64,000 bases of DNA from CALMEC01 sp964531025 (GCA_964531025.1 CAZHDY010000004.1:62001-126000); one strand, 5' to 3'. Positions 1-10,199 are shown, numbered from the stretch's first letter. Translations and numbers: made by a program. Notes: generated from the letters alone by a model not told the origin.

Positions 1-1
1 C

Positions 2-259
2 GGGGAAGTCGCCCAAGCAACGCGCGCACTCTCCCTCTGGGAACGACAGAACATCGCGGAAGCCCTCCCACGATGGGTTGCACGCCTGGCGGCGCCTTTC
101 GCAGTCACCCTCCACCGCACCGAGGCAGAGAGGCACGCGGCCGATGGACGCGCGAAACCACTCGCCGGCGGCACGTTCCGATGGCTCGGCGAGTACGACC
201 CTCAAACCGGACTCGACATCGACATCGCAGTATCGACGTCCTCGGCACTTTTCGCATGA
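2..259 (+). CDS. cas3: Cas3 helicase-nuclease, C-terminal end only
   Basis: An open frame enters from the left edge and stops with TGA at 257-259, giving the last 85 residues of a protein. It ends just upstream of cas5c in the order cas3-cas5-cas8-cas7, which is the standard type I-C layout. The visible tail includes the stretch FRWLGEYDPQTGLDI, compatible with the beta-rich C-terminal region of Cas3. The HD nuclease and DExD/H helicase motifs lie outside the window, so the call rests mainly on gene order. Cas3 is the effector recruited by Cascade to cut and unwind target DNA. Confidence 0.75.
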   Translation, partial: GEVAQATRALSLWERQNIAEALPRWVARLAAPFAVTLHRTEAERHAADGRAKPLAGGTFRWLGEYDPQTGLDIDIAVSTSSALFA

Positions 260-278
260 ACGAACGAATGAGGCCCCG

Positions 279-953
279 ATGAGCGCATCCGACACATCCG
301 ATCGCTGGCCGACCCAGGGGGTACACCTCCGCGTATGGGGCGACTTCGCTTGCTTCACGCGCCCTGAACTCCGCACCGAACGCGTCTCATATCCTCTGAT
401 AACGCCAACCGCCGCCCGAGGTGTCCTGGAGACGATCCTTTGGAAACCGCAGATGCGGTGGCGCATCACCCAGATCGACGTGCTCCGACGAGGCCACTTC
501 CTCATGGTGAAGCGAAACGAGATCGGTCGGGCGCCGAATGCCAGCGAGATGCGTGCAGCCGTCGCCGATCGACCAGGACAGTTCAGTGTCGACACCACGA
601 AGGATGTCCGCCAGCAGCGCGCGACGATGCTGCTGCGAGACGTCGCCTATGTGATTCACGCCGAGATCGTTGTTCGTGATCCGGCAGAGGACGTCAGAAA
701 GTACCTCGGGATGTTCGAGCGCCGCGTGGCCAAGGGGCAATGCGTGGAGCAGCCCTTCCTCGGTTGCCGTGAATTCGTGGCTTCGTTTGGCCCCGCGGAT
801 CCCACAGAGATACCGACTGCCTGGACAGAGCCACTAGGACTCATGCTCGGTGCCGTCGACTACCCGCGTCATGGGAAGCCGGAACCACGCTTCTTCCCGG
901 CAACAGTAGATATGGGAATGGTTCGGGTACCCAGAGAAATGGAGGTGACGTGA
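279..953 (+). CDS. cas5c: Type I-C Cas5 (Cas5c/Cas5d), crRNA-processing subunit
   Basis: This is a 224-residue protein, the usual size for Cas5d. In type I-C the protein takes over the Cas6 role: it cuts the repeat RNA and stays on the 5' handle of the crRNA in Cascade. Family-like segments are VHLRVWGDFACFTRPE (about residues 15-30) and the YPLITPTAARGVLE region (38-51), followed by RRGHFLMVKRNEI. The frame is open further upstream, but ATG at 279 follows the end of cas3 by 19 bases and has AGG just before it. The stop overlaps the GTG start of cas8c. I did not map the catalytic triad. Confidence 0.93.
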   Translation: MSASDTSDRWPTQGVHLRVWGDFACFTRPELRTERVSYPLITPTAARGVLETILWKPQMRWRITQIDVLRRGHFLMVKRNEIGRAPNASEMRAAVADRPGQFSVDTTKDVRQQRATMLLRDVAYVIHAEIVVRDPAEDVRKYLGMFERRVAKGQCVEQPFLGCREFVASFGPADPTEIPTAWTEPLGLMLGAVDYPRHGKPEPRFFPATVDMGMVRVPREMEVT

Positions 954-2677
954 CCCTTCTCCATGCACTCAGTCAGTTCGGAAGCAGTCTCAACGCGACC
1001 GCGGGCTTCGACCGGAGGTTGATTCACTCAATCATCCAGATCAGCGCGGAGGGCACGCTACAGACCCCCAAGCCCGAGCCGCTCTTCACCGTCGAGACGC
1101 GAACCGGTGCGAAGGGAAAGGTCACGACCCGGAAGAAACGCGGTCGCCAGCAGATCGCTCCCGCGCGTACTCGAACCCGTGCCGATGCTCCAATCCTTTT
1201 CGCCGACAGCGGCGACTACACCCTCGGCCTCGGACGAGATCCGGACAAGGCAGCACGACGCCACGCCGCCTACCGAGAATTACTCGACACATGCGTCGCC
1301 GAAACCGCCGACCCCTTGGTCAAGGCAGTGATCCTCTTCTATGAGAGCGGGGGGATCGACCACCTCCAAGCGCCGGATACACCGGTTGAAGAAGATCCCT
1401 GGGCTCAGACGTTCCTCTTCCTCGTCGACGGCCGAGAACCCTGGGCCAATCCAGAGGTGGCGGACTGGTGGGCACGATACGTCAGCGAAGGAACTGTAGG
1501 AGGCGGTGAACCACGACCCTGCCTGGTCTGCGGTCGTTCCGGTCCGGTAGCGCGTATTGAGCCGGAGAAGATCCGGCCAGTCCCCGGAGCCAATACAGCC
1601 GGGGCCGCTTTAGTCAGCATCAACCAACCCGCCTTCGAATGGTTCGGCCGGAAGCAGGGCGACGTCGCACCCATCTGCCAATCCTGCTCAGCCGCCTACA
1701 CGCGGGGCCTCAACACGCTTGTCCGAAGCGCCGATCATCGGTTCAACGTGGGCAAGGGAGTACTGCTCTTCTGGGCTGAGGGTGTTGACGAGCAGCCAAC
1801 AGTCCTGAAACGGCTGATGGATCCCACCGGCGACAACGATGCGGTGTCCGACATCAACGCCGAGCTCCGCCGGCTTCGTGAGGGAGCCCGAAGCAGCGGC
1901 GTCAACATCGCCCGCTTTCATTCTGTGACCCTCGGAGGCAACGCCGGACGCCTGACCGTCGTCGACTGGATCGACGTACCCCTTGCTGACGTCCTTGATG
2001 CCGCCCAGAAGTGGAGTGCACGGACCCAGGTGGACGACAGAGTCGATCCCATTGGTATCCGCGTACTCGCCCAGTCCCTGCTCGCTCCCGGCGAGGACAT
2101 CCGCGGAACCGACGTCAGTGCCTTACTCCGCGCGGCGCTTCTCCGACGCCCGCTACCCGCCGGCGTTCTCAGCCGTTGCCTCCAACGATGTCGCGTCGGC
2201 ATGGCACAGGATGACACCCGCTATCACGTCACGCGACCGCAGGCAGCGCTGCTGCGTCTTGTCCTCGAACCCGCCTCATCGGAGGAGTACGCCATGCTTG
2301 ACGAAACCCGTACAGACACGCCATATGTCCTGGGCCGAATACTCGCTCTGTGTGGCCAAGTCCAGTGGGCCGCTCTGGGCGTCGAACGCGTAGGCACTCG
2401 CTACTACGGATCTGCGTCCACCCGTCCTGCCAGCGTGTTTTCCACTCTGATCCAAGGTGCACACGTACACCTCGCGAATCCCGAAAGCGGACGACTGGTC
2501 CGACTCGATCAGCGGCTCGGAGCGACGCTGAACCTCATTGACGAGATCCCGGCCACACTGACTCTGAGAGAGCAGGCGAGATTCGCATTGGGGTACTTCC
2601 ATGAGCGGAACCACCTCCGAAGCCCACGAGATGACGCCGCCTCAGAATCATTCGAATCCGCACAGAAGGAGTCCTGA
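950..2677 (+). CDS. cas8c: Type I-C Cas8 (Csd1), Cascade large subunit
   Basis: This is a 575-residue protein of normal Csd1/Cas8c length. It recognises the PAM and positions target DNA in the type I-C Cascade. The middle carries two CxxC pairs (CLVCG near residue 184 and CQSC near 243), a plausible zinc-binding region of this family. The GTG start at 950 overlaps the cas5c stop and has GGAGG at 941-945. The C-terminal 127 residues can also be made separately as Cas11c from an internal start at 2294. The downstream cas7c begins two bases after the stop, so the genes are one transcription unit. Confidence 0.92.
   Translation: MTLLHALSQFGSSLNATAGFDRRLIHSIIQISAEGTLQTPKPEPLFTVETRTGAKGKVTTRKKRGRQQIAPARTRTRADAPILFADSGDYTLGLGRDPDKAARRHAAYRELLDTCVAETADPLVKAVILFYESGGIDHLQAPDTPVEEDPWAQTFLFLVDGREPWANPEVADWWARYVSEGTVGGGEPRPCLVCGRSGPVARIEPEKIRPVPGANTAGAALVSINQPAFEWFGRKQGDVAPICQSCSAAYTRGLNTLVRSADHRFNVGKGVLLFWAEGVDEQPTVLKRLMDPTGDNDAVSDINAELRRLREGARSSGVNIARFHSVTLGGNAGRLTVVDWIDVPLADVLDAAQKWSARTQVDDRVDPIGIRVLAQSLLAPGEDIRGTDVSALLRAALLRRPLPAGVLSRCLQRCRVGMAQDDTRYHVTRPQAALLRLVLEPASSEEYAMLDETRTDTPYVLGRILALCGQVQWAALGVERVGTRYYGSASTRPASVFSTLIQGAHVHLANPESGRLVRLDQRLGATLNLIDEIPATLTLREQARFALGYFHERNHLRSPRDDAASESFESAQKES
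2294..2677 (+). CDS. cas11c: Cas11c small subunit, internal in-frame start within cas8c
   Basis: Inside cas8c, in the same frame, an ATG at 2294 follows a perfect Shine-Dalgarno GGAGGAG at 2281-2287 with a six-base spacer. The product would be 127 residues, starting MLDETRTDTPYVLGRILAL and sharing the Cas8c stop. In other type I-C systems the small subunit Cas11c is known to be made by internal translation from the 3' end of cas8c, at about this size. The ribosome site is as strong as any in the operon, which is hard to explain by chance in the middle of a coding region. Function is inferred from position, length and signal. Confidence 0.82.
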   Translation: MLDETRTDTPYVLGRILALCGQVQWAALGVERVGTRYYGSASTRPASVFSTLIQGAHVHLANPESGRLVRLDQRLGATLNLIDEIPATLTLREQARFALGYFHERNHLRSPRDDAASESFESAQKES

Positions 2678-2678
2678 A

Positions 2679-3569
2679 ATGCCCGACCAGCCGCACCTCG
2701 ATCCACGGCGCCGCCATGACGCTCTTCTCCTGTTCGACGTTGTCGACGGCAATCCGAACGGTGACCCCGACGCAGGAAACCTCCCTCGAATCGACCCCGA
2801 AACAAGTCAGGGCATCGTTACCGATGTCGCGATCAAACGCCGAGTACGCGACTGGATTGCGCTGGCCACCAATTCCGCACGCATCGATGATCCGGACGCG
2901 GCACCCACGGACGGATACCGCACATACATCCAGCGCGGCGAGGTGCTCAATGATTCCCATGATGAAGCCCGCAAGGCCTCAAAGAACGCCGACGGCGGTA
3001 CCGCGTTCGAGTGGATGTGCGACAACTTCTTCGATGTTCGGCTTTTCGGTGCCGTCATGAGCACAGGGGACAAGGAGGACATCGGTCTCGGAACCGCTCG
3101 GGGAGCCGCCCAGGTGACATTCGCCCGGTCGATTGATCCGATTCAGCAGTTGGATATCTCCATCACGCGCATGGCCGTGACGAACAAGAAGGACAAGGAC
3201 AAGGGACAGACCATGGGCCGCAAGGCCATCACCCCGTATGGCCTCTACCGATCAAGCGTCTACTGGTCTCCGTTCCGGGCAGCCCGAACACGTTCGACCT
3301 CACGTGACCTCGAACTCCTCTGGAACGCGCTCGCAATGATGTGGGACGAGGACCGCTCAGCGAGCCGGGGGACCGTGACGACACGCACGCTCGTGGTGTT
3401 CACCCATGACGAGCCCCTCGGTAACGCGCCGGCGCATACGTTGCTCGACGGAGTCCGAGTGTTGCGTCGTGCGTCCTCGGACGAACGACCCGCACGATCG
3501 ATCGAGGACTACGAGATCACGTATCCGGAGGACCTTCCCCGGGGAGTCATAATGACGCGCATCGCCTGA
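2679..3569 (+). CDS. cas7c: Type I-C Cas7 (Csd2), Cascade backbone
   Basis: This 296-residue protein polymerises along the crRNA as the Cascade backbone. The N-terminal signature LLLFDVVDGNPNGDPDAGN (about residues 16-34) and VTDVAIKRRVRDW (47-59) are diagnostic of Csd2/Cas7; MGRKAITPYGLYR lies in the second half. The frame is open back to 2601, but ATG 2679 is chosen because it starts one base after the cas8c stop and has AGAAGGAG upstream. A later start would delete the signature motif. Confidence 0.95.
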   Translation: MPDQPHLDPRRRHDALLLFDVVDGNPNGDPDAGNLPRIDPETSQGIVTDVAIKRRVRDWIALATNSARIDDPDAAPTDGYRTYIQRGEVLNDSHDEARKASKNADGGTAFEWMCDNFFDVRLFGAVMSTGDKEDIGLGTARGAAQVTFARSIDPIQQLDISITRMAVTNKKDKDKGQTMGRKAITPYGLYRSSVYWSPFRAARTRSTSRDLELLWNALAMMWDEDRSASRGTVTTRTLVVFTHDEPLGNAPAHTLLDGVRVLRRASSDERPARSIEDYEITYPEDLPRGVIMTRIA

Positions 3570-3587
3570 ACCAGGGATGACGCAACT

Positions 3588-4175
3588 GTGCACGTCGAGT
3601 CCATTCCTATCAGTCAGGTCGCTCATTGGACCTACTGCCCACGAAAGCTCCAGATCATCACCGGTGAAGCAGGTTGGCTCGATAATTGGCACACGACGCG
3701 CGGCACCCTGGACCATGCGCGTAGTCATCAAGCCGTCCGCGAGCGACGTGACGGCGCGACATGGGAGCGCGGTCTACCTGTCGGGTCTGACGTCTACGGC
3801 ATCCACGGAGTGGCCGACCTCGTCGTGTTCGCTGACGGTGAGCCACCGTTGCCGGTCGAGTTCAAGCGAACCAAGCGCCCAGACGAGGTCGCGGCGACCC
3901 AACTGACACTCATCAGCCTGTGCCTGGAGGAGATGCTCGGCGTCGACATTCCCATGGCAGGGGTCTTCTCGACAACGCGGAGACGTCGCGCTGAGATCGC
4001 GATCAATGAGTCCGCACGGGCGACCGCACTCGTGCAACTCAACCAGGTTCGAGCGTGGCTCAACCAGCCCGTGCTGATCCCGCCGCGCGCGGATCGACGC
4101 TGCAACGGCTGTTCGCTGGAGCAGAACTGTCAGCCTTTCGCCCCGTCTCACTACCAGGGATCAACGGTCCGATGA
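3588..4175 (+). CDS. cas4: Cas4 RecB-like nuclease with iron-sulfur cysteines
   Basis: This 195-residue protein trims pre-spacers and selects PAM-containing ends during adaptation, together with Cas1-Cas2. It shows YCPRK with C17 near the N-terminus, the RecB-type motif DLVVF then VEFKR (ExK) and a downstream Q in ATQLTL, and a C-terminal cysteine trio C172, C175, C181 that with C17 would hold a 4Fe-4S cluster. It starts with GTG 18 bases after cas7c, and its stop overlaps the cas1 start in an ATGA junction. Confidence 0.95.
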   Translation: MHVESIPISQVAHWTYCPRKLQIITGEAGWLDNWHTTRGTLDHARSHQAVRERRDGATWERGLPVGSDVYGIHGVADLVVFADGEPPLPVEFKRTKRPDEVAATQLTLISLCLEEMLGVDIPMAGVFSTTRRRRAEIAINESARATALVQLNQVRAWLNQPVLIPPRADRRCNGCSLEQNCQPFAPSHYQGSTVR

Positions 4176-5200
4176 TCGTCGCGAACACCCTGTACGTGAT
4201 GACGCCCGGATCACGACTCTCCCTGGACCACGACGCCGTCCGAGTGGATCGCGACGAGGAGCCCATGCACCGCTTCCCGTTGACGGCAATCGGCCGAATC
4301 GTCGTCGCCGGGGCCGTACTCGTATCAACGGGGCTCATCGAGAGATGCGGCCGGGACCGACGCTTGATCGTGTGGCTTGATCGACATGGCCGTTTCACGG
4401 CCAGGCTGGCCGGATCCACGGAGGGCGGGATCCTCCTCCGGCTCGCCCATCATGATGCGGCACGAAACAACGAGCGGACGGTCTCGATCGCGCGCGCGAT
4501 CGTCAGCGGGAAGATCGCCAACAGCGCCGCCCTGTTGCGCAGAGCAGCGCGCGACGGCGATCCGTCTCACCAGCCTGCGGTAAAGGCCTGTGCCGATGAA
4601 CTCGCTGTGTCTGCGGTCGATACAGACGGAGTCGCGACTCTCGACGCACTGCGCGGCCACGAGGGTGTCGCGGCCCGCCGCTACTTCTCCGCGTTCCACC
4701 TTCTGCTTCCCGCAGATCAGAGCACCCTTGCTCCTGTCGGACGTACTCGACGTCCACCCCGTGATCCCACCAATGCGCTGCTCGGCTATCTCTACACGCT
4801 CCTTCGCGTCGAGTGCGTTTCGGCACTCGAAGCGGCTGGGTTGGATCCCGACCTGGGGTTCCTCCACGCCGTCCGTCCAGGTCGGCCGTCCCTTGCCCTG
4901 GACTTGATGGAAGAGTTCCGTGCCCCGGTTGCTGATCGTGTCGCATTGACACTACTTCGTCGACGCGAGCTAACCCCGAACGACTTCACCACACGTCCGG
5001 GTGGTGCCGTGACCATGGTTGATGATGCGCGGCGCAAGGTTGTCGCGGCGTATCACGAGCGGCGCGACACGCGTATCGAGCATGAGTTTGCGGCGGAGCC
5101 GATCACACTCGCCGTCGCCATCCATCTTCAGGCTCTCCTTCTGGCCAGGACGATTCGCGGGGACCTCGATATGTACCCGCCGTTCATGTGGAGGGCCTAG
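4172..5200 (+). CDS. cas1: Cas1 integrase
   Basis: This 342-residue protein is the catalytic subunit that inserts new spacers at the leader-repeat junction. Expected metal-binding residues are E164 (in RGHEGVAARRYFSAF), H232 (LGFLHAVRPGRPSLALDL) and D244/E247. ATG 4172 overlaps the cas4 stop as ATGA; an open frame extends upstream to 4055 but lies inside cas4. All catalytic positions are intact, so adaptation could be active. Confidence 0.97.
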   Translation: MIVANTLYVMTPGSRLSLDHDAVRVDRDEEPMHRFPLTAIGRIVVAGAVLVSTGLIERCGRDRRLIVWLDRHGRFTARLAGSTEGGILLRLAHHDAARNNERTVSIARAIVSGKIANSAALLRRAARDGDPSHQPAVKACADELAVSAVDTDGVATLDALRGHEGVAARRYFSAFHLLLPADQSTLAPVGRTRRPPRDPTNALLGYLYTLLRVECVSALEAAGLDPDLGFLHAVRPGRPSLALDLMEEFRAPVADRVALTLLRRRELTPNDFTTRPGGAVTMVDDARRKVVAAYHERRDTRIEHEFAAEPITLAVAIHLQALLLARTIRGDLDMYPPFMWRA

Positions 5201-5202
5201 AG

Positions 5203-5502
5203 ATGAGTTCGAACGATCGTCGACTCCTCGTATATGACATCGACACCACGACGGACGAAGGGCGAAAGCGGCTTGGTCGAATCGGGCGATTGTGCTGCGG
5301 CTTTGGAACCCGCGTACAGAAGAGCGTCTTCGAAGTCGTCGTGCCAGCCCATGAACTCGCTCGGCTCGTCGCTGCTCTGAACGAGTTGATCGATGCCGAT
5401 ACGGACACGGTGAGGATCTATCGGCTGCGTCCGGGGCCTGCCGATATCGTCGCCCTCGGAAGAGCCACGCCACCATCGACGGATGACTTACTGATCCTGT
5501 GA
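5203..5502 (+). CDS. cas2: Cas2, adaptation complex subunit
   Basis: This is a 99-residue ferredoxin-fold protein that forms the Cas1-Cas2 integration complex. It has the typical N-terminal LLVYDIDTTTDEGRKRLGRI with the conserved aspartate D12, and RVQKSVFEV in the middle. ATG at 5203 is preferred to the in-frame ATG at 5188: it clears the cas1 stop (5200) and has GGAGG about nine bases upstream. It is the last gene before the CRISPR leader. Confidence 0.95.
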   Translation: MSSNDRRLLVYDIDTTTDEGRKRLGRIGRLCCGFGTRVQKSVFEVVVPAHELARLVAALNELIDADTDTVRIYRLRPGPADIVALGRATPPSTDDLLIL

Positions 5503-5668
5503 CCAGCGCGGATATCCCTGCGCGAACCCCAAGCACGCAGGCCGCAGATGCACCTTGAAAACTCTAGAATCCTTTGTATGGCTACGTTGCGACGTTTGTC
5601 TCTGTCGGACGCATACGCTCGTTTGCAGGGAGAACGACGCATTGAAGCCAACAGGCCTTTACAATGGC
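5503..5668 (+). promoter_or_regulatory. CRISPR leader with candidate promoter
   Basis: The 166 bases between cas2 and the first repeat have no convincing gene and are richer in A and T than their surroundings. A possible promoter is TTGAAA (5555-5560), a 16-base spacer, and TATGGC (5577-5582), oriented into the array. The leader is placed here because the repeats end in ATTGAAAC on the + strand, and because the degenerate repeat is at the far end. The exact promoter is inference. Confidence 0.6.
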
Positions 5669-8600
5669 CCCTCCCGAGGCTCCGGTCTCGGGAGCGGATT
5701 GAAACCATCCACCGGTACTCGAAGACGAGGCCGTGGTCCCCTCCCGAGGCTCCGGTCTCGGGAGCGGATTGAAACATCCCGTCGACGTGGCGAACCACCC
5801 CGATCGGGAACCCTCCCGAGGCTCCGGTCTCGGGAGCGGATTGAAACAGGCTGCACCAGCGGGGGAACTCCACGCGGTACCCCTCCCGAGGCTCCGGTCT
5901 CGGGAGCGGATTGAAACTCCTCCCATGCGGCGGCGAGCTGACGCTCTTCAGCGACCCTCCCGAGGCTCCGGTCTCGGGAGCGGATTGAAACAACGATGAA
6001 GGCAGCGCGAAAGCCGCGGCGATCGCCCCTCCCGAGGCTCCGGTCTCGGGAGCGGATTGAAACTCACCGTCCACCTCCTCCTCGACGCGTACCCCAACCC
6101 TCCCGAGGCTCCGGTCTCGGGAGCGGATTGAAACTCACACCCCGCCGACCTCAACAGCCTCCAGGCCCCCTCCCGAGGCTCCGGTCTCGGGAGCGGATTG
6201 AAACCCGTTCGGCGTTCTTCTGCAGGCCGCCTAGTCCACCCCTCCCGAGGCTCCGGTCTCGGGAGCGGATTGAAACCTTGAGATGCCGGGGGCGTGCAGT
6301 ACATGCCTCGCCGCCCTCCCGAGGCTCCGGTCTCGGGAGCGGATTGAAACCCCGACGAGGTCGACTGATGGGGTGCCCATTCACGCCCCTCCCGAGGCTC
6401 CGGTCTCGGGAGCGGATTGAAACTACCTCCCGAACGAATGGGTCACGACCGTCGACAACCCTCCCGAGGCTCCGGTCTCGGGAGCGGATTGAAACGTCGG
6501 CATCGAGGACAAGACGTTCGGGACGGCCCCTCCCGAGGCTCCGGTCTCGGGAGCGGATTGAAACTTCACGATCAGGTCCCAGTCCCTGGGACGCCAGCCC
6601 TCCCGAGGCTCCGGTCTCGGGAGCGGATTGAAACAGGAGCTGCACCTGATTGGCGACGATCTTCAACCCCTCCCGAGGCTCCGGTCTCGGGAGCGGATTG
6701 AAACCTCCTGCAGCATTGGGGTCACGGTATGAGGCTCCCTCCCGAGGCTCCGGTCTCGGGAGCGGATTGAAACGTGTGGTCCGCGTGCCGTGTCGTATTG
6801 GGAGTCCCCTCCCGAGGCTCCGGTCTCGGGAGCGGATTGAAACCTGAAGGAGGAACAGATCCGCACCCTGGAGGAGCCCTCCCGAGGCTCCGGTCTCGGG
6901 AGCGGATTGAAACCGCAACTGCTTGTTCGGCGCGGGAGTGAAGCAGCCCCTCCCGAGGCTCCGGTCTCGGGAGCGGATTGAAACTTTGCGTCCATTGACG
7001 GGTGACGCGCGAGCTTGCCCTCCCGAGGCTCCGGTCTCGGGAGCGGATTGAAACCTCGACAACAGCGTCTACACCCTCTGCGTACTCGGCCCTCCCGAGG
7101 CTCCGGTCTCGGGAGCGGATTGAAACGTGCTGAGCCTGACCTTGAGGGTCGTGAAGTCCGCCCTCCCGAGGCTCCGGTCTCGGGAGCGGATTGAAACCCG
7201 AGGCTCGCGTCGTCGAACTGGCCGCCGGAGAACCCTCCCGAGGCTCCGGTCTCGGGAGCGGATTGAAACGTCTGGTCGGCGACCTTGAACCGCGGGACGC
7301 CTTCCCTCCCGAGGCTCCGGTCTCGGGAGCGGATTGAAACCTTTCGCCCAGCCGAGGATGAGGTTGGTGCCCTCCCCTCCCGAGGCTCCGGTCTCGGGAG
7401 CGGATTGAAACACGACGGAGATCACCGACGGGGCGGTGGGTGTATCCCTCCCGAGGCTCCGGTCTCGGGAGCGGATTGAAACTCTTAGCGGTCGTCGTCC
7501 TGGCCCTGGCCGGCACGCCCTCCCGAGGCTCCGGTCTCGGGAGCGGATTGAAACTTCGCGTGTAACACCTGGTGGGTCGGCCACCACAGCCCTCCCGAGG
7601 CTCCGGTCTCGGGAGCGGATTGAAACTCCCTGGGAGTCGACGACGACAGCACACGCCGTGCCCTCCCGAGGCTCCGGTCTCGGGAGCGGATTGAAACCGG
7701 TTAGCCGTGACCGGATCGGGGTACTCACCCCCCTCCCGAGGCTCCGGTCTCGGGAGCGGATTGAAACTCGTTGCCCTCCGCGTCAAGCCATCCTTCTGGA
7801 CCCCTCCCGAGGCTCCGGTCTCGGGAGCGGATTGAAACCGCTCACCCGCAGCCCACAGCACGTCCTCCACCGCCCTCCCGAGGCTCCGGTCTCGGGAGCG
7901 GATTGAAACCTCGCCTGGGTGCTCAATCAGTTTCCGACGATCCCTCCCGAGGCTCCGGTCTCGGGAGCGGATTGAAATCTCCTACTCGCGTCAGGGAGTG
8001 CCGTCCTAGCGGCCCCCTCCCGAGGCTCCGGTCTCGGGAGCGGATTGAAACATCTCTGATCCTTCCCACATGTAATCGACGGTTACGCGCTCCCTCCCGA
8101 GGCTCCGGTCTCGGGAGCGGATTGAAACGGTGCTCACGAGTTCAGCACCCCCGTGAGGCGAGCCCTCCCGAGGCTCCGGTCTCGGGAGCGGATTGAAACA
8201 CCTGTCGTGCCGGTGTAGCCGCCTGTTCCTGCCCGCCCTCCCGAGGCTCCGGTCTCGGGAGCGGATTGAAACCGAGGCTGGATCGACTCGGTTCTAGACC
8301 CCGACCCCTCCCGAGGCTCCGGTCTCGGGAGCGGATTGAAACGCTGCGTCCCGGGCTTCCCGCTCCGTGTGGAACCCTCCCGAGGCTCCGGTCTCGGGAG
8401 CGGATTGAAACAGCGCAGCCTCGTGAACGTCCTCGATGTCAACGCCCCTCCCGAGGCTCCGGTCTCGGGAGCGGATTGAAACGGCGCCTGGCTTATGTGG
8501 GTCGTCGACCCCGTAACCCTCCCGAGGCTCCGGTCTCGGGAGCGGATTGAAACGCTCAGCACCGCAAGCTCGGCTGGGACTGCCTCCTGCCCTCCCGAGG

Positions 8601-10199
8601 CTCCGGTCTCGGGAGCGGATTGAAACTGGCCGAACCGGTGGATCCGGTGCACGGCCTGAACCCTCCCGAGGCTCCGGTCTCGGGAGCGGATTGAAACAAC
8701 TTCAGCCTGTCGCTGGTCTATGGCCTTGCGGACCCTCCCGAGGCTCCGGTCTCGGGAGCGGATTGAAACGTGGAGACCCTCTCCGTGTCCGGGTTGCTGC
8801 GGTGCCCTCCCGAGGCTCCGGTCTCGGGAGCGGATTGAAACTGGTGAGTCCAGCTGCGAAGGCTTTGCGCCGACCCCTCCCGAGGCTCCGGTCTCGGGAG
8901 CGGATTGAAACGACTCGTAGGCCATGTCCCGGGCCTCCGCCATGCCCTCCCGAGGCTCCGGTCTCGGGAGCGGATTGAAACCCTGCATATCGGCCTCTTT
9001 CCGAGTGAGCCGGTTCCCTCCCGAGGCTCCGGTCTCGGGAGCGGATTGAAACATGAATCAGGCTCGCCATACGGGGCGGAAAGGTAACACCCCTCCCGAG
9101 GCTCCGGTCTCGGGAGCGGATTGAAACCCTCGATACGCCGCCGGCGAGGCCGGTGCGAACGTCCCTCCCGAGGCTCCGGTCTCGGGAGCGGATTGAAACC
9201 GGATTCACCTTCGATCATGACGGCGCGGTAGTCCCTCCCGAGGCTCCGGTCTCGGGAGCGGATTGAAACCCGATGCGCCATAACCTGGAGCCATGGTCAG
9301 CCCCTCCCGAGGCTCCGGTCTCGGGAGCGGATTGAAACCCATCTCACAAGTCGAGACGCGACTAGAGGTGCCCTCCCGAGGCTCCGGTCTCGGGAGCGGA
9401 TTGAAACTCCGACGCGTCGCAGAAGGCGAAGACCGCCGAAGCCCTCCCGAGGCTCCGGTCTCGGGAGCGGATTGAAACACCGAAGGAAAGCAGGCGATCC
9501 GCGCGGACATGCGCCCTCCCGAGGCTCCGGTCTCGGGAGCGGATTGAAACCCGGAGGCACCGCTTCAGGTCCGCAAGATCAACTCCCCTCCCGAGGCTCC
9601 GGTCTCGGGAGCGGATTGAAACTCATCGAACATGAGGGCCTTGAACCCGCCACGGAGGCCGAACCCTCCCGAGGCTCCGGTCTCGGGAGCGGATTGAAAC
9701 GCCACCCAGACCGAGCAGTGCCTCCGCATGCTGGAGCCCTCCCGAGGCTCCGGTCTCGGGAGCGGATTGAAACGCCCCATCGCAAGGTCAACCATGGGTC
9801 GAGGGACCCTCCCGAGGCTCCGGTCTCGGGAGCGGATTGAAACTGGCCGAACCGGTGGATCCGGTGCACGGCCTGAACCCTCCCGAGGCTCCGGTCTCGG
9901 GAGCGGATTGAAACCTCGCTACCTGTCGCCGAGCGATCGGCGCCGTACCCCTCCCGAGGCTCCGGTCTCGGGAGCGGATTGAAACCCCCACCCGGCGTGC
10001 GTCCGACGGCGCCCGGCGACGGGCCCTCCCGAGGCTCCGGTCTCGGGAGCGGATTGAAACTACATCGCCGGACGCTACGGACGCCGAGCCGAGCCCTCCC
10101 GAGGCTCCGGTCTCGGGAGCGGATTGAAACGATTGCCACGTGTCGCATGCGGTCGGGGTCGCCGCTCCCGAGGCTCCGGTCTCGGGAGCGGATTGAAAC
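5669..10199 (+). CRISPR. Type I-C CRISPR array, 64 repeats and 63 spacers
   Basis: I counted 64 copies of a 37-base repeat. It begins CCCTCCCGAG, contains a perfect 8-bp hairpin (CTCCCGAG / CTCGGGAG, 8-base loop) and ends GCGGATTGAAAC, the usual type I-C 3' end. Spacers run from about 32 to 38 bases and average 34. Only two repeats deviate: the one at 7942-7978 ends in T instead of C, and the last (10163-10199) has G for C at position 2. One spacer occurs twice, at 8627-8660 and 9844-9877. The repeat unit reads in all six frames and creates long false open frames. Transcription is inferred to run left to right from the leader. Confidence 0.99.
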
